The position numbers were made by a program, and so were the translations under genes. The notes below the pieces were generated by a model. That model was not told the DNA's origin. It saw only the letters and a list, made by a program, of their open reading frames with translations, and searched no databases. Shown here one piece after another: positions 1 through 8,775 of a DNA stretch of 64,000 bases (its first letter is position 1; each line of letters starts with the position of its first letter). The stretch comes from Burkholderiaceae bacterium (GTDB taxonomy: Bacteria > Pseudomonadota > Gammaproteobacteria > Burkholderiales > Burkholderiaceae_E). Location of the stretch: positions 1-64,000 of the forward strand of contig JAMLIR010000006.1 in the NCBI GenBank assembly GCA_023954045.1, read 5' to 3'.

Positions 1-157
1 AATAGTTGCCGATGAAGTGCACCTGGTCGATCACCAGCCGCGGCCTGCGCAGCGCCGCCACGCCCAGCCAGCACAGGTGCACGAAGAAGCGCGCGCCCTT
101 GCCGACCGAGGCGACGAATTCGACCAGCCACTGCAGCGGAAGGAGCAGCGCGCGCAT
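1..157 (-). CDS. mlaE: MlaE-type phospholipid ABC transporter permease, N-terminal fragment
   Basis: Inner-membrane permease of the Mla system, which moves phospholipids between the inner and outer membranes. Only the first 52 codons are in the window; the gene continues beyond base 1. The reading starts at an ATG that overlaps the stop of the upstream ATPase gene (ATGA), so the two are translationally coupled. The visible part contains a basic stretch (LRRPRLVIDQ) followed by VHFIGNY, which fits the entry into the first MlaE helix. The call depends on this short match plus the MlaF-like neighbour. Confidence 0.75.
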   Translation of the reverse strand, partial: MRALLLPLQWLVEFVASVGKGARFFVHLCWLGVAALRRPRLVIDQVHFIGNY

Positions 158-954
158 CAGGCCCCCAGACCGAGGTCTTCGGCGAGCGGCCTCGCCTGGA
201 AGTGGAACGCGATCGGCCCGTCGATGTCGCCCTCGAGGAACTGGCGCACGTTCGGGTCGTCCGAAGCCTTCATTTCGTCGGGGGTTCCCTGCGCGGCGAT
301 CCGGCCGCCGGCCAGCAGGAAGACGTGGTCGGCGATGGCGAAGGCGTCCTTGATGTCGTGCGAGACCACGATCGACGCGCAGTCGAGCGCGTCGTTGAGC
401 CTGCGGATCAGCTGCGCGACGGTTGCCAGCGCGACCGGGTCGAGGCCCGCGAACGGCTCGTCGTACATGATCAGCGGCGGATCGAGCGCGATCGCCCGCG
501 CCAGCGCCACGCGCCGCGCCATGCCGCCAGACAGCTCGGAAGTGCGGAACTGCGCCGCGCCGCGCAAGCCGACCGCCTCGAGCTTCATCAGCACCAGGTC
601 GCGGATCATGTCCTCGGGCAGGTCGGTGTGCTCGCGAAGCGGGAAGGCGACGTTCTCGAACGCGGTGAGGTCGGTGAACAGCGCGCCGAACTGGTAGAGC
701 ATCCCCATCCGGCGCCGCAGCCGGTACAGCCCGTCGCGATCGAGCCGGTGCACGTCCTCGCCGTCGAAGACGACCGAGCCCTGCTGCGGGCGCAACTGTC
801 CGCCGATCAGCCGAAGGATCGTCGTCTTGCCCGAGCCGGAACCGCCGATCAACGCGACGACCTTCCCGCGCTCGAAGCGCATCGAGATGTCGTTCAGGAT
901 GACGCGCCTGCCGTATCCGAAACGGACCCTGTCCAGCGTGAGGAACTCTGGCAT
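157..954 (-). CDS. mlaF: MlaF-type phospholipid transport ATPase
   Basis: Cytoplasmic ATPase of the Mla outer-membrane lipid-asymmetry transporter, 265 aa, the usual family length. Walker A is GGSGSGKT at residues 37-44, the ABC signature LSGGMARR is near residue 140, and Walker B with D-loop is MYDEPFAGLDP near 163. SGGMARR and the FGALFTDLT Q-loop region are typical of MlaF rather than of amino-acid importers. I chose the ATG at 954 because the alignment of the first strand (LTLDRVRFGYG) begins there; the frame stays open further upstream, but that lies over kdsD. It is divergent from kdsD and coupled to mlaE downstream. A 7-bp inverted repeat lies in its leader at 976-996. Confidence 0.93.
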   Translation of the reverse strand: MPEFLTLDRVRFGYGRRVILNDISMRFERGKVVALIGGSGSGKTTILRLIGGQLRPQQGSVVFDGEDVHRLDRDGLYRLRRRMGMLYQFGALFTDLTAFENVAFPLREHTDLPEDMIRDLVLMKLEAVGLRGAAQFRTSELSGGMARRVALARAIALDPPLIMYDEPFAGLDPVALATVAQLIRRLNDALDCASIVVSHDIKDAFAIADHVFLLAGGRIAAQGTPDEMKASDDPNVRQFLEGDIDGPIAFHFQARPLAEDLGLGA

Positions 955-975
955 CGAGGAGCTGCCGTGAAAGGC

Positions 976-996
976 CCGGGTTTCCGTCGAACCCGG
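976..996. other. Inverted repeat in the mlaF-kdsD divergent intergenic region
   Basis: CCGGGTT and AACCCGG arms separated by 7 bases. It would fold in the 5' leader of mlaF or lie in the shared promoter region. No T-tract follows on either strand, so it is not a clear terminator. Function unknown. Confidence 0.3.
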
Positions 997-1068
997 AATT
1001 CTAAACCGTGATGCCGCCCGGGCGCCGCCGCGCCCGCCGGGCGCCTCAGTCGTCATATACTCGCCGCC

Positions 1069-2058
1069 ATGAGCGATTCGACCGCCGTGACGCCGGAGCG
1101 ACTGCTCGGCCAGGCGCGCGAGGTGCTGCGCATCGAGGCCGACGCGGTCGCGCGCCTGGCCGACCGGATCGACGACAGCTTCGCCGAAGCCTGCCGGCTG
1201 ATCCTCGCCTGCACGGGGCGCGTGGTGGTCAGTGGAATCGGCAAGTCGGGGCACGTCGCGCGCAAGATCGCCGCGACGCTCGCGTCGACCGGCACCCCGG
1301 CGTTCTTCGTGCACCCGGCCGAAGCGAGCCACGGCGACCTCGGGATGGTGACGCGCGACGACGTGTTCGTCGCGCTGTCGAACTCGGGCAGCACCGAGGA
1401 GCTGCTCAAGATCGTCCCGGTGGTCAAGCGCCAGGGCGCCCGCCTCATCGCGATCACCGGCGACCGCGAATCGCCGCTCGCGCGGCTGGCCGACGTGCAC
1501 CTGGACGCCGCGGTCGATCGCGAGGCCTGCCCGCACAACCTCGCCCCCACCGCCAGCACCACGGCGACGCTCGCGCTGGGCGACGCGCTCGCGGTCGCGC
1601 TGCTCGACGCGCGCGGATTCGGGCCGATCGACTTCGCGATGTCGCACCCGGGCGGCGCGCTCGGCCGGCGGCTGCTCACCCGGGTCTGCGACGTGATGCG
1701 CACGGGCAAGCCCTTGCCCCGGGTGCCCGCCGGCGCCCGGCTGGTCGACGCGATCCTCGAGATCACTCGCAAGCGCATGGGCATGACGGCGATCGTCGCG
1801 GACGACGGCCGGCTTGCCGGCATCTTCACGGACGGCGACCTGCGCCGGCTGATCGAACAGGGGCGCGACCTGCGCGGCCTGCGCATCGACGAGGTGATGA
1901 CCCGTTCACCGGCGACGATCGACGCCCAGGCCCTCGCGGCCGAGGCGGTGCGCGTCATGGAGGAGCGGCGGATCAGCCAGCTGCTGGTCATCGACGGTGA
2001 GCGCCGGCTGCTGGGCGCGCTGCACATCCACGACCTGCTCACGGCGAAGGTCGTCTGA
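1069..2058 (+). CDS. kdsD: D-arabinose 5-phosphate isomerase
   Basis: Converts ribulose 5-phosphate to arabinose 5-phosphate, the first step of Kdo synthesis for lipopolysaccharide. The 329-aa product has an N-terminal SIS sugar-isomerase domain (about residues 35-175, with GIGKSGHVARKIAATLAST and the SNSGSTEEL phosphosugar loop) and a C-terminal pair of CBS domains (about 205-329). Length and architecture match the family. Its stop codon is directly followed by the kdsC start. A TATACT hexamer at 1056-1061 sits only 8 bases before the ATG; if it is the -10 element the transcript would be almost leaderless, but no good -35 is visible. Confidence 0.95.
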   Translation: MSDSTAVTPERLLGQAREVLRIEADAVARLADRIDDSFAEACRLILACTGRVVVSGIGKSGHVARKIAATLASTGTPAFFVHPAEASHGDLGMVTRDDVFVALSNSGSTEELLKIVPVVKRQGARLIAITGDRESPLARLADVHLDAAVDREACPHNLAPTASTTATLALGDALAVALLDARGFGPIDFAMSHPGGALGRRLLTRVCDVMRTGKPLPRVPAGARLVDAILEITRKRMGMTAIVADDGRLAGIFTDGDLRRLIEQGRDLRGLRIDEVMTRSPATIDAQALAAEAVRVMEERRISQLLVIDGERRLLGALHIHDLLTAKVV

Positions 2059-2601
2059 ATGCGCGCGACGGCAGACGCGGTGCGCCGCGCGGCCCTGGTG
2101 CGCCTCGTGGCGCTCGACGTCGACGGCACGCTCACCGACGGCCGGCTGTTCATCGGCCCGGGCGGCGAGGCGATGAAGGCGTTTTCGGTGCGCGACGGCT
2201 TCGGTCTGACGCTGCTGCGCGAGGCGGGCGTGAAGCTCGCGGTGATCACTGCCCGGCAATCGGCGATCGTCGAGGTTCGCGCCGCCGAACTGCGCTTCGA
2301 CGAAGTGCGCCAGGGTGCCAGGGACAAGGCTGGCGCGCTGCGCGAGATCTGCGACCGCTTCGGCCTCGCCGCGCAGCAGGCCGCCTACGTCGGCGACGAC
2401 TGGCCCGACCTGCGCGCGATGGCGCTCGCCGGCCTGGCGGCCAGCGTGGCCGACGCGCCGGCGCCGGTACGCGAGCGCGCGCACTGGGTCTCGCGGGCCG
2501 CGGCCGGCCAGGGCGCGGTGCGCGAGTTCGCCGAGTTCGTGCTGGCGTCGCAGCAGCGGCTCGACGAGGCGCTGGCGCGCTACGCGGGCAACGCGCCGTG
2601 A
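2059..2601 (+). CDS. kdsC: 3-deoxy-D-manno-octulosonate 8-phosphate phosphatase
   Basis: HAD-superfamily phosphatase that dephosphorylates Kdo 8-phosphate, 180 aa. The catalytic loop DVDGTLTDG contains D20 and D22; the later HAD motifs appear as VITARQS, the lysine in ARDKAGAL, and the acidic pair in YVGDDWPDL. It starts on the base after the kdsD stop and its own stop overlaps the lptC GTG start, so it lies in the middle of a coupled operon. No CMP-Kdo synthetase is in this window. Confidence 0.94.
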   Translation: MRATADAVRRAALVRLVALDVDGTLTDGRLFIGPGGEAMKAFSVRDGFGLTLLREAGVKLAVITARQSAIVEVRAAELRFDEVRQGARDKAGALREICDRFGLAAQQAAYVGDDWPDLRAMALAGLAASVADAPAPVRERAHWVSRAAAGQGAVREFAEFVLASQQRLDEALARYAGNAP

Positions 2602-3194
2602 CCCCGCGCTTCTACGACCGGCTCGCCGCCGGGTTGTCGGTCACGCTGTTGCTGACCCTGGCCGCCGGCACCTACTTCCTCGCGCAGATCTCGCTGCGCG
2701 AGACCGGCCCCGCCCGCGCAGCGGCCCTCACGCACGACCCCGACTACTTCGTCGAGGACCTCGTCTTCACGCGGATGAACTCGCGCGGCGATCCGGTGTT
2801 CCGGGTTTCGGCGACGCGAATGCTGCACTACCCCGACGACCAGTCGAGCACCTTCGAGAGCCCGGTGCTGGTCAGCCTCGACCCGAACGACCCGCGGATC
2901 ACGCTTCGCGCCGACCGCGGGCGCACCAGCGCGGAGGGCGAGGAGACGCTGCTGACCGGCAACGTCGTGATGGTGCGCGATGCGACTGCGCGCGAACCGG
3001 CCATGACGATCCGCACCGAGAGCGCCACGATCTACAGCGAAACCGAAATCGCGCGAACCGACCAGCCAGTGCGCATCGAGCGCGGCGACTCGGTCTTGAC
3101 GGGCGTCGGCATGGAATTCAATAATGCGGCCCGCTCATTGCGGGTCGATTCCCGGGTGCAGCTCACCTGGCAGCCGCCGCCACCAACCCGCTGA
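2598..3194 (+). CDS. lptC: LPS export system protein LptC
   Basis: Bitopic inner-membrane protein that passes LPS from the LptBFG transporter to LptA. The 198-aa product has one N-terminal membrane segment (about residues 9-28, [20 protein letters not shown]) and a periplasmic beta-rich domain with the family's [19 protein letters not shown] pattern. It starts with GTG overlapping the kdsC stop (GTGA). Position between kdsC and lptA supports the call, since sequence conservation in LptC is low. Confidence 0.9.
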   Translation: MTPRFYDRLAAGLSVTLLLTLAAGTYFLAQISLRETGPARAAALTHDPDYFVEDLVFTRMNSRGDPVFRVSATRMLHYPDDQSSTFESPVLVSLDPNDPRITLRADRGRTSAEGEETLLTGNVVMVRDATAREPAMTIRTESATIYSETEIARTDQPVRIERGDSVLTGVGMEFNNAARSLRVDSRVQLTWQPPPPTR

Positions 3195-3196
3195 CC

Positions 3197-3862
3197 ATGC
3201 GCGCGTTCCCCGCCCCCCGACCCCTGCCCCGCGCGCGACTGCACGCGGCGGCGCGCGCAGCGCTGCTGCTCGCGTTGTCGGTCGGCGTGGTCGCGCCGGC
3301 GGCGGCCGAGAAGGCCGATCGCAACAAGCCGATCAACGTCGAAGCCGACCGGATGCAATACGACGATCTCAAGCAGATCAACGTGTTCACCGGCAACGTG
3401 GTGCTCACCAAGGGCACGATCCTGCTGCGCGCCGACCGGCTGGTGATCCGCCAGGATCCCGAGGGCTACCAGTACGGCACCGCGACCGGCAACCTCGCGT
3501 TCTTCAGGCAGAAGCGCGACGGCGTCGACCAGTACGTCGAGGGACAGGCGCGCCAGATCGACTACGACGGCAAGCTCGAGACGTTCAGGCTGCAGCAGCA
3601 GGCGATGATGCGCCGGACCGAGAACGAGCGCGTCGTCGACGAAGTGCACGGCAGCGACATCCTGTACGAGAGCCTCAACGAGTTCTTCACGGTCGAGGGC
3701 GCAGGCGGCGCCGCCGCGACGCCCGGCAACCCGGCGGGGCGCGTGCGCGTCGTCATCCAGCCGCGCGAGCCCGCGCCCGCGGGGCCGCGCCCGCCGGCCG
3801 AGGCGACGCCGCTGAAGCCGGCCGAGCAGCTGGCGCCGCCGCGCGGGGGCCCGTCGCGTTGA
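3197..3862 (+). CDS. lptA: LPS transport periplasmic protein LptA
   Basis: Periplasmic bridge protein that carries LPS across to the LptDE complex. The 221-aa product begins with an unusually arginine- and alanine-rich signal peptide (cleavage near residue 37, after AAAEK-type residues) followed by the OstA/LptA repeat domain: [19 protein letters not shown], then [16 protein letters not shown]. The C-terminal 50 residues are proline- and alanine-rich low complexity. Its TGA overlaps the lptB ATG. Confidence 0.93.
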   Translation: MRAFPAPRPLPRARLHAAARAALLLALSVGVVAPAAAEKADRNKPINVEADRMQYDDLKQINVFTGNVVLTKGTILLRADRLVIRQDPEGYQYGTATGNLAFFRQKRDGVDQYVEGQARQIDYDGKLETFRLQQQAMMRRTENERVVDEVHGSDILYESLNEFFTVEGAGGAAATPGNPAGRVRVVIQPREPAPAGPRPPAEATPLKPAEQLAPPRGGPSR

Positions 3863-4638
3863 TGGCAGGTTCCCCGTCCAGCCCCGCGGTGCGCAACGAC
3901 AGCCGCCTGGCGGTTCGCAGCCTGATGAAGGCGTACCACGGGCGCAAGGTCGTCCAGGACGTGTCGCTCGACGTCGCCAGCGGCGAGGTCGTCGGCCTGC
4001 TCGGACCCAACGGCGCGGGCAAGACCACCTGTTTCTACATGATCGTCGGGCTCGTACCCTCGGACGGCGGCTCGATCGAACTCGACGGGGTGCCGATCGG
4101 CCGGCTGCCGATCCACCGCCGTGCCCGGCTGGGGCTGTCGTACCTGCCGCAGGAGGCGTCGGTCTTCCGCAAGCTCAGCGTCGAGGAGAACATCGTCGCC
4201 GTGCTCGAGCTGCAGAGGGACGAGCGCGGCCGGCCGCTGCCGCGCGCCGAGGTCGAGCAACGGCTCGAGTCGCTGCTGGGCGAGTTGCAGATCGAGCAGA
4301 TCCGCTCGAACACCGCGCAGTCGCTGTCCGGCGGCGAGCGGCGCCGCGTCGAGATCGCGCGCGCGCTCGCGGGGTCGCCGAGGTTCATCCTGCTCGACGA
4401 GCCTTTCGCCGGCGTCGACCCGATCGCGGTGATCGAGATCCAGCGGATCGTGCGGTTTCTCAAGGATCGGCGCATCGGCGTGTTGATCACCGACCACAAC
4501 GTGCGCGAAACGCTTGGCATCTGCGACCGGGCGTATATCATCAGGGCTGGTACTGTTCTTGCTTCCGGGCGGCCCGACGAGGTCGTCCAGAACGAGGACG
4601 TGCGCCGTTACTACCTCGGCGAGCACTTCTCGATGTAG
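3862..4638 (+). CDS. lptB: LPS export ABC transporter ATP-binding protein LptB
   Basis: ATPase that powers LPS extraction from the inner membrane together with LptF and LptG, which are not in this window. The product is 258 aa: Walker A GPNGAGKT at 48-55, signature LSGGERRR, Walker [12 protein letters not shown] and H-loop [10 protein letters not shown]. The [16 protein letters not shown] stretch is characteristic of LptB. The chosen ATG overlaps the lptA stop. Followed after 53 bases by rpoN, the conserved proteobacterial order. Confidence 0.97.
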   Translation: MAGSPSSPAVRNDSRLAVRSLMKAYHGRKVVQDVSLDVASGEVVGLLGPNGAGKTTCFYMIVGLVPSDGGSIELDGVPIGRLPIHRRARLGLSYLPQEASVFRKLSVEENIVAVLELQRDERGRPLPRAEVEQRLESLLGELQIEQIRSNTAQSLSGGERRRVEIARALAGSPRFILLDEPFAGVDPIAVIEIQRIVRFLKDRRIGVLITDHNVRETLGICDRAYIIRAGTVLASGRPDEVVQNEDVRRYYLGEHFSM

Positions 4639-4691
4639 CGCGACCCGGCTCCGGTCGCGCCGCCGGCGCGGAAGCAGTGCCCGGACAACCG

Positions 4692-6209
4692 ATGAAACCG
4701 TCGCTCCAGCTCAAACTCACTCCGCAGCTCGCGCTGACGCCGCAGCTGCAGCAGTCGATCCGGCTGCTTCAGCTGTCGACGCTCGAACTGAACCAGGAGA
4801 TCGAGCAGGCGCTGGCCGACAATCCGCTGCTCGAGCGCCTCGACGATCCGCTGGCCGAGTGCGTGCGCATCGCGCCCAATGGCGGACTCGACGACGAGCG
4901 CGCAATCGCGGCCCCTTCCGGGCCCGACTCCCGGGCCGGCGCGACCGATGCGGGCGACGAAGGAGCGCCGGAGGATTTGCCGCTGCCGGCCGGGGGCGGC
5001 GAAGCCGAACCCGAGGGCGCCTGGGAGGCCGGCGAATCGCACGGCGGCGACTGGGGCGCCGACGGCGGCGGGCGCGGCGAGGGCGACGAGCGCGACTACC
5101 CGCAGCTCGCGGCGGCGCGAAAGTCGCTGCGCGAGCATCTGACCGAGCAACTGGCCGGCCTGCAGTGCACGCCGCGCGACCGCGCGCTGGTGCAGACGCT
5201 GATCGACGCCCTCGACGACGACGGTTTCCTCGACTCCTCGCTCGAGGAGATCGCCGCGCTGATGCCCGCCGAACTCGCGATCGAGCCCGAGGAGCTGTCG
5301 ACCGCGCTCAAGCTGCTGCAGAGCCTGGACCCGGTCGGGGTCGGCGCCCGCGACCTGCGGGAGAGCCTGCTGCTGCAGATCGATCGCGGCGACGCGGCGC
5401 GCAACTGCCTGCCGGCGACTGTCCGGGTCGCGCGCGCCATCGTCGACGAGCACCTCGAGGCGCTGGCCGCGCACGATTTCGGGCGGCTGCGCCGCGCACT
5501 GCACTGCGACGACGATGCGCTGCGTGACGCGCAGGCGCTGATCCGGCGGCTCGAGCCGCGGCCCGGCGCCGCGTTCGGGGGTGGCGAAGCGGGCTACGTG
5601 ATCCCCGACGTCATCGTCCGGCACGGCCGCAACGGCTGGGTCGCGACCCTGAACCCGGACGTGGTGCCGAAGTTGCGAATCAACGACGCCTACGCGCAGA
5701 TCCTGAAACGCAACCGCGGGGGCAACGGCGGGCTGGCCGGCCAGCTCCAGGAAGCGCGCTGGCTGATAAAGAACGTCCAGCAGCGCCTCGACACGATCCT
5801 GCGGGTCGCCCAGGCGATCGTCGACCGTCAGCGGGCCTATTTCTCGCATGGCGCCGTCGCGATGCGCCCGCTCGTGCTGCGCGAGATCGCCGACGTGCTG
5901 GGCCTGCACGAGTCGACTGTGTCGAGAGTGACGACTCAGAAGTATATGCTCACACCGTTCGGGATCGTCGAGCTCAAGTACTTCTTCGGCAGTCATGTCG
6001 CGACCGACAGCGGCGGCGCGGCCTCGAGCACCGCGATCCGCGCGCTGATGAAGGAACTGTTCGCCGGCGAGGACCCGGCGCGGCCGCTGTCCGACGGCCA
6101 CGTCGCCGAACTGCTGGCCGAGCAGGGGTTCGTCGTCGCGCGCCGCACGGTCGCCAAGTACCGCGAAGCGCTGCGGATCCCGCCGCTGGCCCAGCGCCGG
6201 GCCCTCTGA
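4692..6209 (+). CDS. rpoN: RNA polymerase sigma-54 factor
   Basis: Alternative sigma factor for -24/-12 promoters, which needs AAA+ activators. The 505-aa product has region I (residues 1-50, glutamine- and leucine-rich: SLQLKLTPQLALTPQLQQS), an acidic region II, the core-binding and cross-link regions, and a C-terminal RpoN box reading ARRTVAKYREALRIPP. Region II (about residues 60-140) is expanded and rich in Gly, Glu and Asp. I chose the ATG at 4692 because the family starts with MKPSLQLK; a GTG lies in frame 15 bases earlier. Confidence 0.97.
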   Translation: MKPSLQLKLTPQLALTPQLQQSIRLLQLSTLELNQEIEQALADNPLLERLDDPLAECVRIAPNGGLDDERAIAAPSGPDSRAGATDAGDEGAPEDLPLPAGGGEAEPEGAWEAGESHGGDWGADGGGRGEGDERDYPQLAAARKSLREHLTEQLAGLQCTPRDRALVQTLIDALDDDGFLDSSLEEIAALMPAELAIEPEELSTALKLLQSLDPVGVGARDLRESLLLQIDRGDAARNCLPATVRVARAIVDEHLEALAAHDFGRLRRALHCDDDALRDAQALIRRLEPRPGAAFGGGEAGYVIPDVIVRHGRNGWVATLNPDVVPKLRINDAYAQILKRNRGGNGGLAGQLQEARWLIKNVQQRLDTILRVAQAIVDRQRAYFSHGAVAMRPLVLREIADVLGLHESTVSRVTTQKYMLTPFGIVELKYFFGSHVATDSGGAASSTAIRALMKELFAGEDPARPLSDGHVAELLAEQGFVVARRTVAKYREALRIPPLAQRRAL

Positions 6210-6311
6210 CGCGCGGTCCCGATGGCCCCCCTGCCCCGGCCCCTCGTTCCGTTTGCAGGGATTTCTTGTTGCGATGCCGCAATCAGAGCTTTCCTTCGGG
6301 ATTCCCGCCGA

Positions 6312-6317
6312 TATAAT
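6312..6317 (+). promoter_or_regulatory. Candidate -10 element for ptsN
   Basis: A perfect TATAAT hexamer in an otherwise GC-rich 191-base gap between rpoN and ptsN. The spacing fits a start point near 6324, leaving a leader of about 75 bases before the preferred ptsN ATG. No convincing -35 hexamer is present 16-18 bases upstream. The gap holds nothing else I recognise; in particular the hpf gene that usually sits between rpoN and ptsN is absent. Confidence 0.45.
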
Positions 6318-6400
6318 CGGCCGAGTCCTGAAATTGCCCCCGGGGGTCGACTTTCATGCTTCAAAGCGTCAGGCAAACCCCCGCCACGGGCGTCGTCGCG

Positions 6401-6871
6401 ATGAACCGCCTCTCCAGGCTGCTGGCCCCCACCAACGTGGTGCTCGACCTGTCGGTCAGCAGCAAGAAGCGCCTGTTCGAGCAGGTCGGCCTGCTCTTCG
6501 AAAACAACCACGGCATCGAGCGCAGCAAGGTCTTCGACTCGCTGTTCGCCCGCGAGCGGCTCGGCTCGACCGGCCTGGGCGAGGGCGTTGCCATTCCGCA
6601 CGGACGCATCAAGGGCCTGAAGGAAGCGCTGGCCGCGGTGGTCCGGCTGGCCGAGCCGATCCCGTTCGACGCGCCGGACGGCAAGCCGGTCGGCCTGCTG
6701 GTCTTCCTGCTGGTTCCCGAAGCCGCGACCGAAGAGCACCTCGAACTGCTCTCCGAACTGGCCGAACTGCTGTCCGATGCCGCGATCCGCGAGTCGCTGG
6801 CCACCTGCAACGATCCCGCCCAGGTGCACCGGATCCTGACCACCTGGGGACCCTTCCGCCCCGCGGCCTGA
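6401..6871 (+). CDS. ptsN: Nitrogen-PTS EIIA component PtsN
   Basis: EIIA(Ntr) phosphocarrier of the regulatory PTS. The protein is 156 aa from the ATG at 6401, which gives the betaproteobacterial start MNRLSRLLAPTNVVLDL; an in-frame ATG at 6356 would add 15 residues that do not look conserved. The phosphorylated histidine lies in GVAIPHGRIKGL. The order with hprK and rapZ is the usual betaproteobacterial one. A 36-base hairpin-forming repeat follows the gene. Confidence 0.95.
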   Translation: MNRLSRLLAPTNVVLDLSVSSKKRLFEQVGLLFENNHGIERSKVFDSLFARERLGSTGLGEGVAIPHGRIKGLKEALAAVVRLAEPIPFDAPDGKPVGLLVFLLVPEAATEEHLELLSELAELLSDAAIRESLATCNDPAQVHRILTTWGPFRPAA

Positions 6872-6874
6872 CAC

Positions 6875-6910
6875 CGCCCGGCAGCCCGATCCGCGCGGAC
6901 GCGCCGGGCG
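6875..6910. other. Inverted repeat between ptsN and hprK
   Basis: Perfect 8-bp arms CGCCCGGC and GCCGGGCG separated by 20 bases, the loop itself containing the palindrome TCCGCGCGGA. It begins just after the ptsN stop and ends 37 bases before hprK. No T-tract follows, so a role as an attenuator or RNA-processing/stability stem is possible but unproven. Confidence 0.35.
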
Positions 6911-6947
6911 ATCGCTGCACCCGCCGCGTCGGCGGTATGCTTGACGG

Positions 6948-7877
6948 ATGAGCGTCACCGTCCGAACCCTCTACGAGCAGAACCGCGAACAGCTGCAGCT
7001 GCGCTGGCTGACCGGCGAGGCCGGCGCCGATCGGGACGCCGCCCCGGGATCCACCGAGCCCGCGGACCTGGTCGGATACCTGAACCTGATCCACCCGAAC
7101 CGGATCCACGTGTTCGGGCACGCGGAACTCGCCTACACCCGGCGCATCGGCACCGCGCGTTGCGCGGCGCTCGACGAGGATCTCGTCGCCGGACACCCCC
7201 CCGCGGTGATCGTGGCCGACGGCCTCGATCCTCCGGCGGACCTGCTCGAGTGCGCCTCGGCCGACGGCCTGCCGATGCTCGGCACGCCGCTGCCCGCGGC
7301 GCGGGTGATCGAGTTCCTGCGCGTCTACCTCACCAAGGCGATCGCGAAGACCTGCTCGATGCACGGCGTGCTGATGGACGTGCTCGGGATGGGCGTGCTG
7401 ATTTCCGGCGAGTCCGGGCTCGGCAAGAGCGAGCTGGCGCTCGAGCTGATCAGCCGCGGCCACGGCCTCGTCGCCGACGACGTGGTCGAGTTCGCGCGGA
7501 TCGCGCCGCACGCGATCGAGGGTCGCTGCCCGCCGCTGCTGCGCGACCTGCTGGAAGTGAGGGGCCTGGGGCTGCTCGACATCCGCACGATCTTCGGCGA
7601 GACGGCGGTGCGCAGGAAGATGACGCTGAAGCTCATCGTCCACCTGGTCCGCCGCAGCACGATGGACGACGCCTACGAGCGCCTTCCGCTCGAGGCGCTG
7701 ACCGAGGACGTGCTCGGGCTGGCGATTCCGAAAGTCGTGATCCCGGTCGCTGCAGGCCGCAACCTCGCGGTCCTCACCGAAGCCGCGGTGCGCAGCACGA
7801 TCCTGCAGCTGCGCGGCTTCGATACCACCGGCGAGTTCCTGGCGCGCCAGCGCAAGCTGATCGAGTCGCAGGCCTGA
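6948..7877 (+). CDS. hprK: HPr kinase/phosphorylase
   Basis: Phosphorylates and dephosphorylates HPr on serine, linking the PTS to metabolic state. The 309-aa product has the N-terminal DRTGG-like domain and a C-terminal kinase domain with Walker A GESGLGKS (residues 154-161) and the HPrK signature region LEVRGLGLLDIRTIFG. Family length. It lies between ptsN and rapZ, so it probably serves a regulatory rather than sugar-transport PTS. No ptsH or ptsI is in the window. Confidence 0.96.
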   Translation: MSVTVRTLYEQNREQLQLRWLTGEAGADRDAAPGSTEPADLVGYLNLIHPNRIHVFGHAELAYTRRIGTARCAALDEDLVAGHPPAVIVADGLDPPADLLECASADGLPMLGTPLPAARVIEFLRVYLTKAIAKTCSMHGVLMDVLGMGVLISGESGLGKSELALELISRGHGLVADDVVEFARIAPHAIEGRCPPLLRDLLEVRGLGLLDIRTIFGETAVRRKMTLKLIVHLVRRSTMDDAYERLPLEALTEDVLGLAIPKVVIPVAAGRNLAVLTEAAVRSTILQLRGFDTTGEFLARQRKLIESQA

Positions 7878-7881
7878 CGCG

Positions 7882-8760
7882 ATGCGCGTCGTGCTCGTCA
7901 CCGGCATCTCGGGCTCGGGCAAGTCGATCGCGATCAACGTGCTCGAGGACGACGGCTACTTCTGCATCGACAACCTGCCGATCCGCTTCCTTCACGAGGT
8001 GATCACCTCGCTGCGCGAGGCGGGCCACGAGAAGGTCGCGGTTTCGGTGGACGCGCGCAGCGGGGAATCGGTCGGCGACCTGCGCGAGATCGCGAGCGGC
8101 CTGGGGCGCTACGGGCACGACGTCAAGATCATCTTCCTGAACGCGCGCACCGACACGCTGGTGCAGCGCTACTCGGAGACGCGGCGCCGGCACCCGATGG
8201 CGCTGCGCAAGGGCGCCGGCGGCGAGGCGGCGCCGACGCTGGTCGAGTCGATCGAGCGCGAGCGCGAGCTGATGTCCGCGCTGGAGGACATCGGCGTGGC
8301 GCTGGACACCAGCGACCTGCACCCGAACGTGCTGCGCAGCTGGGTGCGCGACGTGGTGGGCACCGAACGCGCGCCGCTCACGCTGCTGTTCGAGTCGTTC
8401 GCCTACAAGCACGGCGTGCCGCTCGACGCCGACCTCGTCTTCGACGTTCGCTGCCTGCCGAATCCGTACTACACGTCGGAGCTGCGCCCGCTCACCGGGC
8501 TGGACGCGCCGGTCGCCGAGTACCTGCAGTCGATCCCGTCGGTGCAGCGGATGATCGACCACATCGGCGGCTTCCTTCACACCTGGCTGCCCCACTACAT
8601 CCTGGAGAATCGCAGCTACCTGACGGTGGCGATCGGCTGCACCGGCGGCCAGCACCGCTCGGTGTACTGCGTCGAGGAGCTCGCGCGCCGCTTCCGCCGC
8701 ATCGAGCACGTGCTGGTGCGCCACCGCGCGCTCGCGACGCGCGGCGGCGCGCACGTCTGA
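7882..8760 (+). CDS. rapZ: RNase adapter protein RapZ
   Basis: Nucleotide-binding adapter; in E. coli it guides RNase E to the GlmZ small RNA and so sets glucosamine-6-phosphate synthase levels. The product is 292 aa with Walker A GISGSGKS at residues 8-15, and the conserved FAYKHGVPLDADLVFDVR and IGCTGGQHRSVYCVE stretches. It starts 4 bases after the hprK stop. No GlmZ-like RNA can be recognised in the window. Confidence 0.96.
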   Translation: MRVVLVTGISGSGKSIAINVLEDDGYFCIDNLPIRFLHEVITSLREAGHEKVAVSVDARSGESVGDLREIASGLGRYGHDVKIIFLNARTDTLVQRYSETRRRHPMALRKGAGGEAAPTLVESIERERELMSALEDIGVALDTSDLHPNVLRSWVRDVVGTERAPLTLLFESFAYKHGVPLDADLVFDVRCLPNPYYTSELRPLTGLDAPVAEYLQSIPSVQRMIDHIGGFLHTWLPHYILENRSYLTVAIGCTGGQHRSVYCVEELARRFRRIEHVLVRHRALATRGGAHV

Positions 8761-8775
8761 ACCGCGGCGCGCGCA

